Shown: one piece after another, positions 34,152-42,812 of the stretch
How the letters are laid out: the number at the start of each line of letters is the position of its first letter
Numbering within the stretch: position 1 is the first letter of the stretch
Assembly (NCBI GenBank): GCA_026984215.1
Contig: JALSSO010000081.1
Span: 80,657-139,427, forward strand
DNA length: 58,771 bases
From: Gammaproteobacteria bacterium
GTDB lineage: Bacteria; Pseudomonadota; Gammaproteobacteria; JAJDOJ01
Direction of reading: 5' to 3'
Notes under the pieces: model-generated
What the model was told of the DNA's origin: nothing
The model's input: only the letters and a program-made list of their open reading frames with translations
Databases searched by the model: none
Made by a program: the position numbers and the translations under genes

Positions 34152-35618
34152 TCACTTCACATCGATCAGCTCGACCGTGCCATCGGGCAGGATCTCGGCC
34201 ATCTGGCCGGCCGGCTCTTCCAGGAACAACGCGATGAGCAGAAACACGATCCCCGCCACCGCGCCGATGAACAGGAAGAACTGATCGTAGCTCACCATGG
34301 AGTTGACGGTGAGGAACACCACCGCCCCCACATTGCCGAAAGCCCCCGCCATGCCGGCGATCTGTCCGGTCATGCGGCGCTTGACCAGCGGGACCATGGC
34401 ATACACCGCCCCGGAGCCGGCCTTGGAGAAGATGCCGCCCAGGATCGTGAGGGCCACTACCAGCCCCACCGGCCAGCTCCGATCCACCAGCCCGAGGACC
34501 AGGAAACTCGCCGCGATGCCGGCAAACACCACGATGAGCGCGCGCTTGCGCCCGATGCGGTCGCTGAGCCAGCCCCCACCGGGGCGGGCGAAGAGGTTGA
34601 GGAACGGATAGACACCCGCCAGCAGGGCCGCGGTGACCTTGGGCAGGTCGAACCACGAGACGTAGAACATGGCCAGCATGGAGACCACGGCCAACTCCGT
34701 GCCGAAGGTGACCAGATAGGCCCAGTCCAACACCGCCACCTGCTTGAACTTGTAGCGGTGCAACTCCGGGACCGGCGCCTTCAGCACGTGGGCGTTCAGG
34801 TGCCACACCTTCCAGCTCTGCACCAGAAAGACCCCGGCCAGGACCGCGTAGATGACATCGGCGGCGGCCCAGTCGATCAGACCCATCTTGGCCGGCGACA
34901 GCTTCCAGGTGAGCAGGGCCAACGCGAGATACAGCGGTATGTTCATGAGGATGTACAGGGCCAGGTCGCCTGGGCTGGTGACCTCCATGGCCCCGGTCTT
35001 CTTGGGCTTGAAATAGGTGGAGCCCTTGGGCGTGTTGCGCACCGCCGTGTAATAGAAGATCCCGTAGACGATGGCCACCAGGCTGGCGAAGGTGAAGGCC
35101 CAGCGCCAGCCGTCCTGGCCGCCGAAATGGGCCGCGATCACCGGCAGGGTCATGGCCGCGCCAGCCGAGCCGAAATTGCCCCAACCGGCGTAGATGCCCT
35201 GGGCGATGCCCGTCTCACGGGCCGGAAACCACTCCCCGATCATGCGGATGCCCACCACGAAACCGGCGCCGATGAAACCGGAGAGGAATCGCAGCAGGGC
35301 CAGCTTCTCGTAGGAATCCGCCCAGGCGAAAAAGATGCTGATCACCCCGCCCAGTATCAGAATCGCGGAAAACAGGATCCGCGGCCCGTACTTGTCCACC
35401 AGCATGCCCACGATGATGCGCGCCGGAATGGTCATGGCCACGTTCAGGATCAGCAGCACCTTGGCCTGCTGGTCGGTCAGTCCCAGGGCCTCCTCGATGA
35501 ACGGCATCATGGGCCCCAGCCCCAGCCACACCACGAAGGTGAGGAAGAAGGCGAACCAGGTCAGATGCAGGATGCGGTTCTTGCCGGAAAAGGACAGTAG
35601 GTTCAGTGGCTCGCTCAT
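34152..35618 (-). CDS. narK: Nitrate/nitrite transporter, NarK/NasA family
   Basis: Major facilitator with about 12 membrane helices, 488 residues. Both nitrate signature regions are seen: GWGNFGSAGAAMTLPVIAAH near residue 150 and AGAFGNVGAVVFLTVNSMV near residue 430. FVVWLGLGPMMPFIEEALGLT is the typical first loop. The ATG at 35618 has GGAG upstream and gives the usual SEPLNLLSF start. It is divergent from nirB and is led by a sigma-54-like promoter at about 35670, with the kinase/phosphatase downstream. The NtrC-type control suggests nitrate uptake for assimilation, though export of nitrite cannot be excluded. Confidence 0.95.
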   Translation of the reverse strand: MSEPLNLLSFSGKNRILHLTWFAFFLTFVVWLGLGPMMPFIEEALGLTDQQAKVLLILNVAMTIPARIIVGMLVDKYGPRILFSAILILGGVISIFFAWADSYEKLALLRFLSGFIGAGFVVGIRMIGEWFPARETGIAQGIYAGWGNFGSAGAAMTLPVIAAHFGGQDGWRWAFTFASLVAIVYGIFYYTAVRNTPKGSTYFKPKKTGAMEVTSPGDLALYILMNIPLYLALALLTWKLSPAKMGLIDWAAADVIYAVLAGVFLVQSWKVWHLNAHVLKAPVPELHRYKFKQVAVLDWAYLVTFGTELAVVSMLAMFYVSWFDLPKVTAALLAGVYPFLNLFARPGGGWLSDRIGRKRALIVVFAGIAASFLVLGLVDRSWPVGLVVALTILGGIFSKAGSGAVYAMVPLVKRRMTGQIAGMAGAFGNVGAVVFLTVNSMVSYDQFFLFIGAVAGIVFLLIALFLEEPAGQMAEILPDGTVELIDVK

Positions 35619-35661
35619 CACTCGATACTCCAAGAGGGTCGGATGCACTGCGACCGTTCCA

Positions 35662-35678
35662 AGCAAGCCTCATGCCAT
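35662..35678 (-). promoter_or_regulatory. Sigma-54 (-24/-12) promoter of narK
   Basis: The minus strand reads TGGCATGAGGCTTGCT, with GG and GC separated by exactly 10 bases. The consensus is TGGCACG-N4-TTGCW, so one base differs in the core. Transcription would begin near 35651, about 33 bases before the narK ATG. A near-consensus NtrC box lies about 110 bases upstream. Confidence 0.8.
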
Positions 35679-35752
35679 ACGCTCGCCGACCTTGCACGGC
35701 CGCCTCCCCCGTACCGTCCATCATGACCCCTGGCCCAGTGAGGAAATCCATG

Positions 35753-35769
35753 CGCACCGCTTTGGTGCA
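35753..35769. promoter_or_regulatory. NtrC-type enhancer site between narK and nirB
   Basis: CGCACC-GCTTT-GGTGCA matches the NtrC box TGCACC-N5-GGTGCA at 11 of 12 positions. It is centred about 110 bases from the predicted narK start point and 120 bases from that of nirB. That is the usual distance for a sigma-54 enhancer. A further half site, TGCACC, is at 35785-35790. Confidence 0.78.
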
Positions 35770-35853
35770 CACGCCCCGGTCGATTGCACCAAACTACGAA
35801 GCGATCCAGCCCATCCCCGACCGCCACGCACCACAACCCCGACACGCCCAGCA

Positions 35854-35870
35854 TTGGCATGAACCATGCA
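35854..35870 (+). promoter_or_regulatory. Sigma-54 (-24/-12) promoter of the nirB operon
   Basis: TTGGCATGAACCATGCA has GG and GC separated by exactly 10 bases and matches the sigma-54 consensus apart from T for C after TGGCA and A for the first T of TTGC. The start point would be near 35881, about 38 bases before the nirB ATG. The 300-base gap holding this, the narK promoter and the NtrC box contains no gene that I can support. Confidence 0.72.
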
Positions 35871-35918
35871 TTACCCGTTTTGGTCCCAAGTTTCACGCAG
35901 GTGCAAGGCGCAAAGATC

Positions 35919-38369
35919 ATGGCCAAAGAAAGACTGGTGCTCATCGGCAACGGCATGGCGGGCGTGCGCACGCTCGAAGAGTTGCTCAAGCTCGATCCGG
36001 AGCGTTACGAGATCACCGTGTTCGGTGCCGAACCCCATCCCAACTACAACCGCATCATGCTCTCTCCGGTGCTGGCCGGCGAGAAAACCATCGACGACAT
36101 CATCCTCAACGACCGGGCCTGGTACGAATCCAACGGAATCACGCTGCACACGGGCAACCCGGTGGTGGGCATCGACCGGCGCCGGCGCGTGGTGCGGGCC
36201 GACAGCGGCCTGGAGGCCCCCTACGACCGCCTGCTGCTGGCCACCGGCTCGCTGCCCTTCATCATCCCCGTTCCGGGCTCGAATCTGGATGGGGTCCTGG
36301 GGTTCCGCGACATCGCCGACGTCGAGGCCATGCTGGAGGCGGCCCGCCAGTACCGTAAGGCCGTAGTCATCGGCGGCGGCCTGTTGGGCCTGGAGGCGGC
36401 CAACGGCCTCATGAAACAGGGCATGGACGTGACCGTGGTGCACCTGCTCGACACCCTGATGGAAAAACAGCTGGACCCCCCGGCCGCCGCCCTGCTCAAG
36501 CAATCGCTGGAAGAACGGGGCCTGAAGTTCCACATGCCGGCCCAGACCACCGAGATCCGCGGCGACGGGCGCGTGGAGGCGGTGGCCTTCGCCGACGGCA
36601 GCGAGCTCGAGGCGGACCTGGTGGTCATGGCCGTGGGCATCCGGCCCAACATCGATCTGGCCCAGCGGGCCGGGATCTACTGTGAACGCGGCGTGGTGGT
36701 CAGCGACACCCTGCAGACCTACGACCCGCGCATCTACGCCGTGGGCGAGTGCGTGCAGCACCGGGGCAAGACCTATGGCCTGGTGGCCCCCCTGTTCGAG
36801 CAGGCCAAGGTCTGCGCCAACCACCTGGCCGGCCTGGGCTATGCCCGTTACGAGGGCTCGGTGACCTCCACCAAACTCAAGGTCACGGGCATCGACCTGT
36901 TCTCGGCCGGACGCTTCAACGAGCAGGAAGGCGACGAGACCCTCGTGCTCCAGGATCCAGCCCGCGGCGTGTACAAGAAACTGGTGGTGCGCGACGACCG
37001 CATCGAGGGCGCCGTGCTCTACGGCGACACCATGGACGGCTCGTGGTACTTCCAGCTCATGCGCGACCGCGCCGATATCTCCGACTTCCGCCCCACCATC
37101 CTGTTCGGCCAGCATGACGTGGGCGACGCCGGCCACGGCGATGAAAAGACCCGGGTCATGGCGCTGCCCGATGACGCCGAGATCTGCGGCTGCAACGGCG
37201 TGTGCAAGGGCGAGATCGTCGAGGCCATCGTGACCAAGGGTTTGTTCACCCTCGAGGAGGTACGCGCCCACACCAAGGCCTCCAGCTCCTGCGGCTCCTG
37301 CACGGGGCTGGTGGAGGCGCTGCTGGCCTCCACGGTGGGCGAGGGCTACGAGGCCTCGCCCAAGAAGAAACCCCTGTGCGGCTGCACCGACCACACCCAC
37401 GACGAAGTGCGCCGCGCCATCGTGGAACACGAGCTCAAGAGCATCCCCGAGGTCATGCGCTTCATGGAGTGGAAGACGCCCGACGGCTGCAACAAGTGCC
37501 GACCGGCGCTCAACTTCTATCTGGTGGTGGCCTGGCCGGGCGAATACAGCGACGACTACCGTTCGCGCTTCATCAACGAGCGGGTGCACGCCAACATCCA
37601 GAAGGACGGCACCTACTCGGTGGTGCCGCGCATCTTCGGCGGGGAGACCTCGCCGGCCCAGCTGCGGGCCCTGGCCGAGATCGCGGAGAAATGGGAGGTG
37701 CCCACCGTCAAGGTGACCGGCGGCCAGCGCATCGATCTGCTGGGCGTGAGGAAGGAGCAGCTGCCGGGCATCTGGGGCGACCTGGCCCGCGCCGGTTTCG
37801 TCTCCGGGCACGCCTACGGCAAGGCCATCCGCACCGTCAAGACCTGCGTGGGCTCGGAATGGTGCCGCTTCGGCACGCAGGACTCCACCACCATGGGCAT
37901 CAAGATCGAGCAGATGACCTGGGGCTCCTGGATGCCCCACAAGGTCAAGATGGCCGTCTCGGGCTGCCCGCGCAACTGCGCCGAAGCCACCATCAAGGAT
38001 CTGGGCGTGGTGGCGGTGGACTCCGGATGGGAGATTCACGTGGGCGGAAACGGCGGCATCAAGGTGCGCGTGACCGACTTCCTGGTCAAGGTGGAGACCA
38101 TGGACGAGGTGCTGGAGTACACCGCCGCCTTCCTCCAGCTCTATCGCGAGGAGGCCCATTACCTGGAGCGCACCGCCCCCTGGGTCGAACGAGTGGGACT
38201 GCACTACATCAAGGAACGCATCGTCGACGACGCGGACAATCGCAAGCGACTGGCCCAGCGCTTCCTGGAATCGCAGCGATACGCCCAGACCGACCCCTGG
38301 AAAGAACGGGCCGAGGGCGCCGACCGCCACGAGTTCGAACCGCTGCGACTGGTCCGGGGCGTGGCCTGA
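35919..38369 (+). CDS. nirB: NAD(P)H nitrite reductase large subunit
   Basis: Siroheme enzyme reducing nitrite to ammonium in the cytoplasm, 816 residues. The N-terminal half is an FAD/NADH oxidoreductase (LVLIGNGMAGVRTLEELL; VVIGGGLLGLEAANGL). A BFD-type [2Fe-2S] domain near residue 421 has EICGCNGVCKGE and SSCGSCTG; a second Cys motif is KPLCGCTDHTHDEV. The siroheme/[4Fe-4S] site has CVGSEWC near residue 641 and SGCPRNC near 680, with all four Cys. The ATG at 35919 gives the standard KERLVLIGNGMAG start. Upstream is a sigma-54-like promoter; nirD follows after 86 bases. Confidence 0.97.
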   Translation: MAKERLVLIGNGMAGVRTLEELLKLDPERYEITVFGAEPHPNYNRIMLSPVLAGEKTIDDIILNDRAWYESNGITLHTGNPVVGIDRRRRVVRADSGLEAPYDRLLLATGSLPFIIPVPGSNLDGVLGFRDIADVEAMLEAARQYRKAVVIGGGLLGLEAANGLMKQGMDVTVVHLLDTLMEKQLDPPAAALLKQSLEERGLKFHMPAQTTEIRGDGRVEAVAFADGSELEADLVVMAVGIRPNIDLAQRAGIYCERGVVVSDTLQTYDPRIYAVGECVQHRGKTYGLVAPLFEQAKVCANHLAGLGYARYEGSVTSTKLKVTGIDLFSAGRFNEQEGDETLVLQDPARGVYKKLVVRDDRIEGAVLYGDTMDGSWYFQLMRDRADISDFRPTILFGQHDVGDAGHGDEKTRVMALPDDAEICGCNGVCKGEIVEAIVTKGLFTLEEVRAHTKASSSCGSCTGLVEALLASTVGEGYEASPKKKPLCGCTDHTHDEVRRAIVEHELKSIPEVMRFMEWKTPDGCNKCRPALNFYLVVAWPGEYSDDYRSRFINERVHANIQKDGTYSVVPRIFGGETSPAQLRALAEIAEKWEVPTVKVTGGQRIDLLGVRKEQLPGIWGDLARAGFVSGHAYGKAIRTVKTCVGSEWCRFGTQDSTTMGIKIEQMTWGSWMPHKVKMAVSGCPRNCAEATIKDLGVVAVDSGWEIHVGGNGGIKVRVTDFLVKVETMDEVLEYTAAFLQLYREEAHYLERTAPWVERVGLHYIKERIVDDADNRKRLAQRFLESQRYAQTDPWKERAEGADRHEFEPLRLVRGVA

Positions 38370-38380
38370 GTCCATTGTCG

Positions 38381-38430
38381 ACCGCGAAGGCGCGACGAGC
38401 GCGAACGGGGCTCCCCGGAACCTTCGCGGT
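38381..38430 (+). repeat. Inverted repeat between nirB and nirD
   Basis: A perfect 10-base pair of arms (ACCGCGAAGG at 38381-38390 and CCTTCGCGGT at 38421-38430) encloses a smaller CGGGG-CT-CCCCG hairpin. It fills most of the gap between nirB and nirD in a same-strand operon. It may be an mRNA stability or processing structure, or an attenuator. No T-run follows, so full termination is unlikely. Confidence 0.55.
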
Positions 38431-38455
38431 GAACCTGAACCACGAGGACAGACCG

Positions 38456-38785
38456 ATGAGTGAATGGCTGGAAATCTGCCGACTGGAGGACATCCCCCGG
38501 CTGGGGTCGCGGGTGGTGGAACGCGCCGACGGGAACATCGCCGTCTTCCGCACCCAGGACGACCGGGTCTTCGCGCTCGACGACCGCTGCCCCCACAAGG
38601 GCGGGCCCCTGTCCCAGGGCATCGTCTTCGACCACAAGGTCGCCTGCCCCCTGCACGACTGGGTCATCGACCTGGAAAAGGGCGAAGCCGTCCCGCCCGA
38701 CGAGGGATGTACCCACAGCTACCCCGTGCGCGTGGAGGGCGGGGTGGTCTACCTGTCCCTGGCCCGCGCCAGCGCCGCGGCCTGA
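38456..38785 (+). CDS. nirD: Nitrite reductase small subunit (Rieske type)
   Basis: A 109-residue Rieske-fold partner of NirB. The cluster-binding motifs are intact: CPHKGGPL near residue 45 and CPLHDWVIDL near 64. It ends with the HSYPVRVEGGVVYLSL strand. GAGG lies about 10 bases before the ATG. narG follows after 59 bases, so nitrite reduction and nitrate reduction appear to share one transcript. Confidence 0.95.
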   Translation: MSEWLEICRLEDIPRLGSRVVERADGNIAVFRTQDDRVFALDDRCPHKGGPLSQGIVFDHKVACPLHDWVIDLEKGEAVPPDEGCTHSYPVRVEGGVVYLSLARASAAA

Positions 38786-38844
38786 TGGATTGCGGCTCGC
38801 CGCAAACGCACCCACTTCGCGCAGCAACCGCTGGGAACTGACCC

Positions 38845-41800
38845 ATGAGCCATTTTCTCGACAGACTGCGTTTCTTCCGCAAGGTCAAGGCCCGCTTCTC
38901 CGACGGCCATGGCATCGTCACCGACGAGGACCGCCAGTGGGAGGACGCCTACCGGAACCGCTGGCGTTTCGACAAGGTGGTGCGGTCCACCCACGGCGTG
39001 AACTGCACGGGCGGCTGTTCCTGGAACATCCATGTCAAAAACGGGCTGGTGGCCTTCGAGATGCAGGCCACCGACTATCCCCGCACACGCCCCGACCTGC
39101 CCAATCACGAGCCGCGCGGCTGCCAGCGTGGGGCCAGCTTCTCCTGGTACCTGTACAGCCCCCACCGGGTGAAGTACCCGCTGATCCGTGGAAGGCTCCT
39201 GGAGCTCTATCGGGCCGAGCGCGCCGCCGGCAAGGATCCCGTGGCGGCCTGGGCGGCCATCCAGGCCGACCCGGACAAGCGCCGGCGCTACACCGCCGTG
39301 CGCGGGCTGGGCGGCTTCGTGCGCGCCGAGTGGGACGAAGTAGTCGAGATCATCGCCGCAGCCAACGTCCACACCATCCAGACCTGGGGGCCGGACCGCA
39401 TCGCCGGCTTCTCGCCCATCCCGGCCATGAGCATGATCTCGTATGCGGCGGGCAGCCGGTATCTGTCGCTGATCGGCGGGGTGCCCCTGTCCTTCTACGA
39501 CTGGTATTGCGACCTGCCCCCCTCCTCGCCCCAGGTCTGGGGCGAGCAGACCGACGTACCGGAGGCCGCCGACTGGTACAACTCCGGCTACATCATCGTC
39601 TGCGGGGCCAACCTGCCCATGACCCGCACCCCCGATGCGCATTTCTACTCCGAGGTGCGCTACAAGGGCACCAAGGTGGTGGCCGTGGCCCCCGACTATG
39701 CCGAGTACGTCAAGTTCGCCGACCTTTGGATGCCGCTCAGGCAGGGCACCGACGCGGCCCTGTTCATGGCCTTCGCCCATGTCACGCTCAAGGAATTCTT
39801 CATCGACCGGCAGGTGCCCTATTTCCAGGACTACGCCCGTCAGTACACGGATCTGCCCATGCTGGTCCGCCTGCGCGACCACGAGGGCCGCTGGGTTCCG
39901 GACCGCTTTCTGCGCGCCAGCGACTTCGACGACGCCCTGGATCAGGACAACCACCCCGAGTGGAAGACACTCGCCCTGGATGAGACCACCGGCGAGGTGG
40001 TGGTGCCGCGCGGCTCCATCGGTTTTCGCTGGGGCGAGGAAGGCCGCTGGAGCCTGGAGCCCCGCGACGCCGACGGCCGCGAGGTCCGGCTGGCCCTGAG
40101 CCTGGTGGAGCGCCATGACGAGGTGCTGGAGGTGGACTTCCCCCACTTCACGCCGGGGGAGGGGCGCCGCCTGACCCGCCGCGTCCCGGTGCACCGCCTG
40201 CGCCTGGACGGCCGGGAGGTGCCGGTGGCCACGGTCTTCGACTTGCAGGTGGCCCAGTACGGCGTGGACCAGGGCCTGGGCGACGCCCGCGCCCGGGACT
40301 ACGGCGACGCCGAGGTGCCCTACACGCCCGCCTGGGCGGAGCGGATCACCGGCGTCAAGCGCGCCGACATCGAGCGCACCGGCCGCGAGTTCGCCGACAA
40401 CGCGGCCAAGACCCAGGGCCGCTCCATGGTCATTCTCGGTGCCGGCGTCAACCATTGGTACCACAACGACATGACCTACCGCGCCATCATGAATCTGCTG
40501 CACCTGTGCGGCTGCGTGGGTCAGTCCGGGGGTGGTTGGGCGCACTATGTCGGCCAGGAGAAGCTCCGCCCACAGGCCGGCTGGGCCCCCATCGCCTTCG
40601 CCCTGGACTGGTACCGCCCGCCGCGGCAGATGAACGGCACCAGTTTCTTCTATTTCCATACCGACCAATGGCGCTACGAGTCCATCGCCGCCGACGGGCT
40701 GCTGGCCGACACCGCCAAGGGCCGGTACAAGGGCTACACCCTGGCCGACTACAACGTGGTTTCCCAACGCCTGGGCTGGCTGCCCTCGGCCCCCCACTTC
40801 AACGAAAACCCCCTGGAGATCGTGCGCAAGGCCGAGGCCGCGGGCGCCACCGACGAGGCCGGTGTGGTGCAACACGTGGTCGATCGCCTGAAATCCGGTG
40901 ATCTGGCCTTCGCCGCCGAGGACATCGACGCCCCCGAGAACTTCCCCCGCAACTTATTCGTATGGCGGGCCAACCTGCTCGGCACCAGCGCCAAGGGACA
41001 CGAATATTTCCTCAAGCACCTGCTCGGCGCCCAGAACGGTGTGATGCAAGACGTGCGCCCCGAGGCGCGTGGGCGCGAGATCCGCTGGCGCGAACACGCC
41101 CCCATCGCCAAGCTGGACCTTTTGGTGGACGTCAACTTCCGCCTCAACTCCACGGGGGCGTACTCGGACATCATCCTGCCCACGGCCACCTGGTACGAGA
41201 AGAACGACCTCAACACCACCGACATGCACCCGTTCATCCATCCGCTCACCGCGGCGGTGGACCCGGGGTGGGAGTCGCGTAGCGACTGGCAGATCTTCCG
41301 CGCGCTGGCGCGCAAGTTCGGCGAGCTGGCCGCCGAGCACCTGGGCGTGCGCAAGGATCTGGTGGCCGCGCCGCTCATGCACGACGCGCCCACCGAGCTC
41401 GGCCAGCCCCTGGAGGTGCGCGACTGGAAGCGCGGGGAGTGCGAACCGGTGCCGGGCAAGACCCTGCCGCAGCTCAAGGTCGTCGAACGCGACTTCGCCA
41501 ACGTGGGGCGCATGTACGAGGCCCTGGGACCGTTGATGGAGCGTATCGGCAACAACGTCAAGGGCATCGACTGGGAGACCCGCGCCGAGTACGAGCGCCT
41601 CAAGACCCACGTGGGGGTCGTCGGCGAGCCCGGCAAGACCCAAGGCATGCCCTCGCTGGCCGAGGATACACACGTGTGCGAGGCGATCCTCACCCTCGCC
41701 CCGGAGACCAACGGCGAGGTGGCCGTGCGCAGCTGGCGGGCCCTGTCGCGCAAGACCGGACGCGACCACGCGCATCTGGCCGCAGGCCGGGCCCACGACA

Positions 41801-42726
41801 AGATCACCTTCGCCGACATCAAGGCCCAACCGCGCAAGATCATCACCGCGCCCACCTGGAGCGGGCTGGAGTCCGAGGAAGTGAGCTACACCTCGGGCTA
41901 CACCAACGTCCACGAGCGCATTCCCTTCCGCACCCTCACGGGTCGGGCCCAGTTCTATCAGGATCACGAGTGGATGCTGGACTTCGGCGAGGGCTTCTGC
42001 GCCTACCGCCCGCCCCTGGACATGGCCGAGACCGAGCCGGTGCGCCGCCGCCTGGGCGACAAGCCGCATCTGGTGCTCAACTGGATCACCCCACACTCCA
42101 AGTGGGGCATCCATTCCACCTACAACGACAACCTGCGCATGCTCACCCTGTTCCGCGGCGGGCCGGTGGTCTGGATCGCCGAGCGCGACGCGGCCCGGGT
42201 CGGGATCCGGGACAACGACTGGGTCGAGGCCCTGAACGCCAACGGGGCCACCGTGGCCCGCGCCGTGGTGAGCCAGCGCGTGCCCGAAGGCATGGCCATC
42301 ATGTACCACGCCCAGGAGAAGATCGTGAACGTGCCGGGCTCCAACACCACGGGCAAGCGCGGCGGCATCCTCAACTCGGTGACCCGCGTGGTGGTCAAGC
42401 CCACCCACATGATCGGGGGCTACGCGCAGCTCGCCTACGGCTTCAACTACTACGGCACGGTGGGCTCCCAGCGCGACGAATACGTGCTGGTGCACAAGAT
42501 CGCCGACGCCGACATCGACTGGCTGGAACGTCCGCTCAGTCCCGAGCGCGAGGCCCGGCTCAACCCGCCCGATGTGCCGCAGGCCCCTTACCCCGAACAA
42601 CCCGCCGCGCCAGGCCCCGCGCCGGAACAGGAACCCCTGCGCCCGGCCGCGCGCAGCGCCCTGGATCCGGCTTTCGAGGACGCCCCCGAGCGCGAACCCG
42701 AGGTCGCCTTCGGCAAGCCGTCGTGA
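38845..42726 (+). CDS. narG: Respiratory-type nitrate reductase alpha subunit
   Basis: Molybdenum catalytic subunit of the membrane-bound quinol-nitrate reductase, 1293 residues. The FS0 cluster region near residue 50 has HGVNCTGGCSW (His and Cys ligands), followed by GCQRGASFSWYLYSP. The Asp Mo-ligand region DWYCDLPPSSPQVWGEQTDVP and the C-terminal cofactor domain (NWITPHSKWGIHSTY, VPGSNTTGKRGG) are present. There is no twin-Arg signal, as usual for NarG. The last 45 or so residues are Pro/Ala-rich and acidic and go beyond the usual length of about 1250. It follows nirD, and narH starts 87 bases downstream. Confidence 0.98.
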   Translation: MSHFLDRLRFFRKVKARFSDGHGIVTDEDRQWEDAYRNRWRFDKVVRSTHGVNCTGGCSWNIHVKNGLVAFEMQATDYPRTRPDLPNHEPRGCQRGASFSWYLYSPHRVKYPLIRGRLLELYRAERAAGKDPVAAWAAIQADPDKRRRYTAVRGLGGFVRAEWDEVVEIIAAANVHTIQTWGPDRIAGFSPIPAMSMISYAAGSRYLSLIGGVPLSFYDWYCDLPPSSPQVWGEQTDVPEAADWYNSGYIIVCGANLPMTRTPDAHFYSEVRYKGTKVVAVAPDYAEYVKFADLWMPLRQGTDAALFMAFAHVTLKEFFIDRQVPYFQDYARQYTDLPMLVRLRDHEGRWVPDRFLRASDFDDALDQDNHPEWKTLALDETTGEVVVPRGSIGFRWGEEGRWSLEPRDADGREVRLALSLVERHDEVLEVDFPHFTPGEGRRLTRRVPVHRLRLDGREVPVATVFDLQVAQYGVDQGLGDARARDYGDAEVPYTPAWAERITGVKRADIERTGREFADNAAKTQGRSMVILGAGVNHWYHNDMTYRAIMNLLHLCGCVGQSGGGWAHYVGQEKLRPQAGWAPIAFALDWYRPPRQMNGTSFFYFHTDQWRYESIAADGLLADTAKGRYKGYTLADYNVVSQRLGWLPSAPHFNENPLEIVRKAEAAGATDEAGVVQHVVDRLKSGDLAFAAEDIDAPENFPRNLFVWRANLLGTSAKGHEYFLKHLLGAQNGVMQDVRPEARGREIRWREHAPIAKLDLLVDVNFRLNSTGAYSDIILPTATWYEKNDLNTTDMHPFIHPLTAAVDPGWESRSDWQIFRALARKFGELAAEHLGVRKDLVAAPLMHDAPTELGQPLEVRDWKRGECEPVPGKTLPQLKVVERDFANVGRMYEALGPLMERIGNNVKGIDWETRAEYERLKTHVGVVGEPGKTQGMPSLAEDTHVCEAILTLAPETNGEVAVRSWRALSRKTGRDHAHLAAGRAHDKITFADIKAQPRKIITAPTWSGLESEEVSYTSGYTNVHERIPFRTLTGRAQFYQDHEWMLDFGEGFCAYRPPLDMAETEPVRRRLGDKPHLVLNWITPHSKWGIHSTYNDNLRMLTLFRGGPVVWIAERDAARVGIRDNDWVEALNANGATVARAVVSQRVPEGMAIMYHAQEKIVNVPGSNTTGKRGGILNSVTRVVVKPTHMIGGYAQLAYGFNYYGTVGSQRDEYVLVHKIADADIDWLERPLSPEREARLNPPDVPQAPYPEQPAAPGPAPEQEPLRPAARSALDPAFEDAPEREPEVAFGKPS

Positions 42727-42812
42727 GGACTGCACCGCAAGGGAGCAACATGCGCGCGCCGCTACGACCACGTCGCCCTACGCGGTGAATCCGTAGACTC
42801 AGGAATCGAGCC

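Noticed and set aside
35871-38375. 834-codon minus-strand frame opposite nirB
   Set aside because: nirB has all siroheme and iron-sulfur motifs. The mirror frame is low-complexity and starts and stops at no sensible signals.
38790-38805. TTGCGG-CTCG-CCGCAA hairpin between nirD and narG as a terminator or narG promoter operator
   Set aside because: The stem is short, no T-run follows, and it sits only about 40 bases before narG. I could not support termination or a promoter there.
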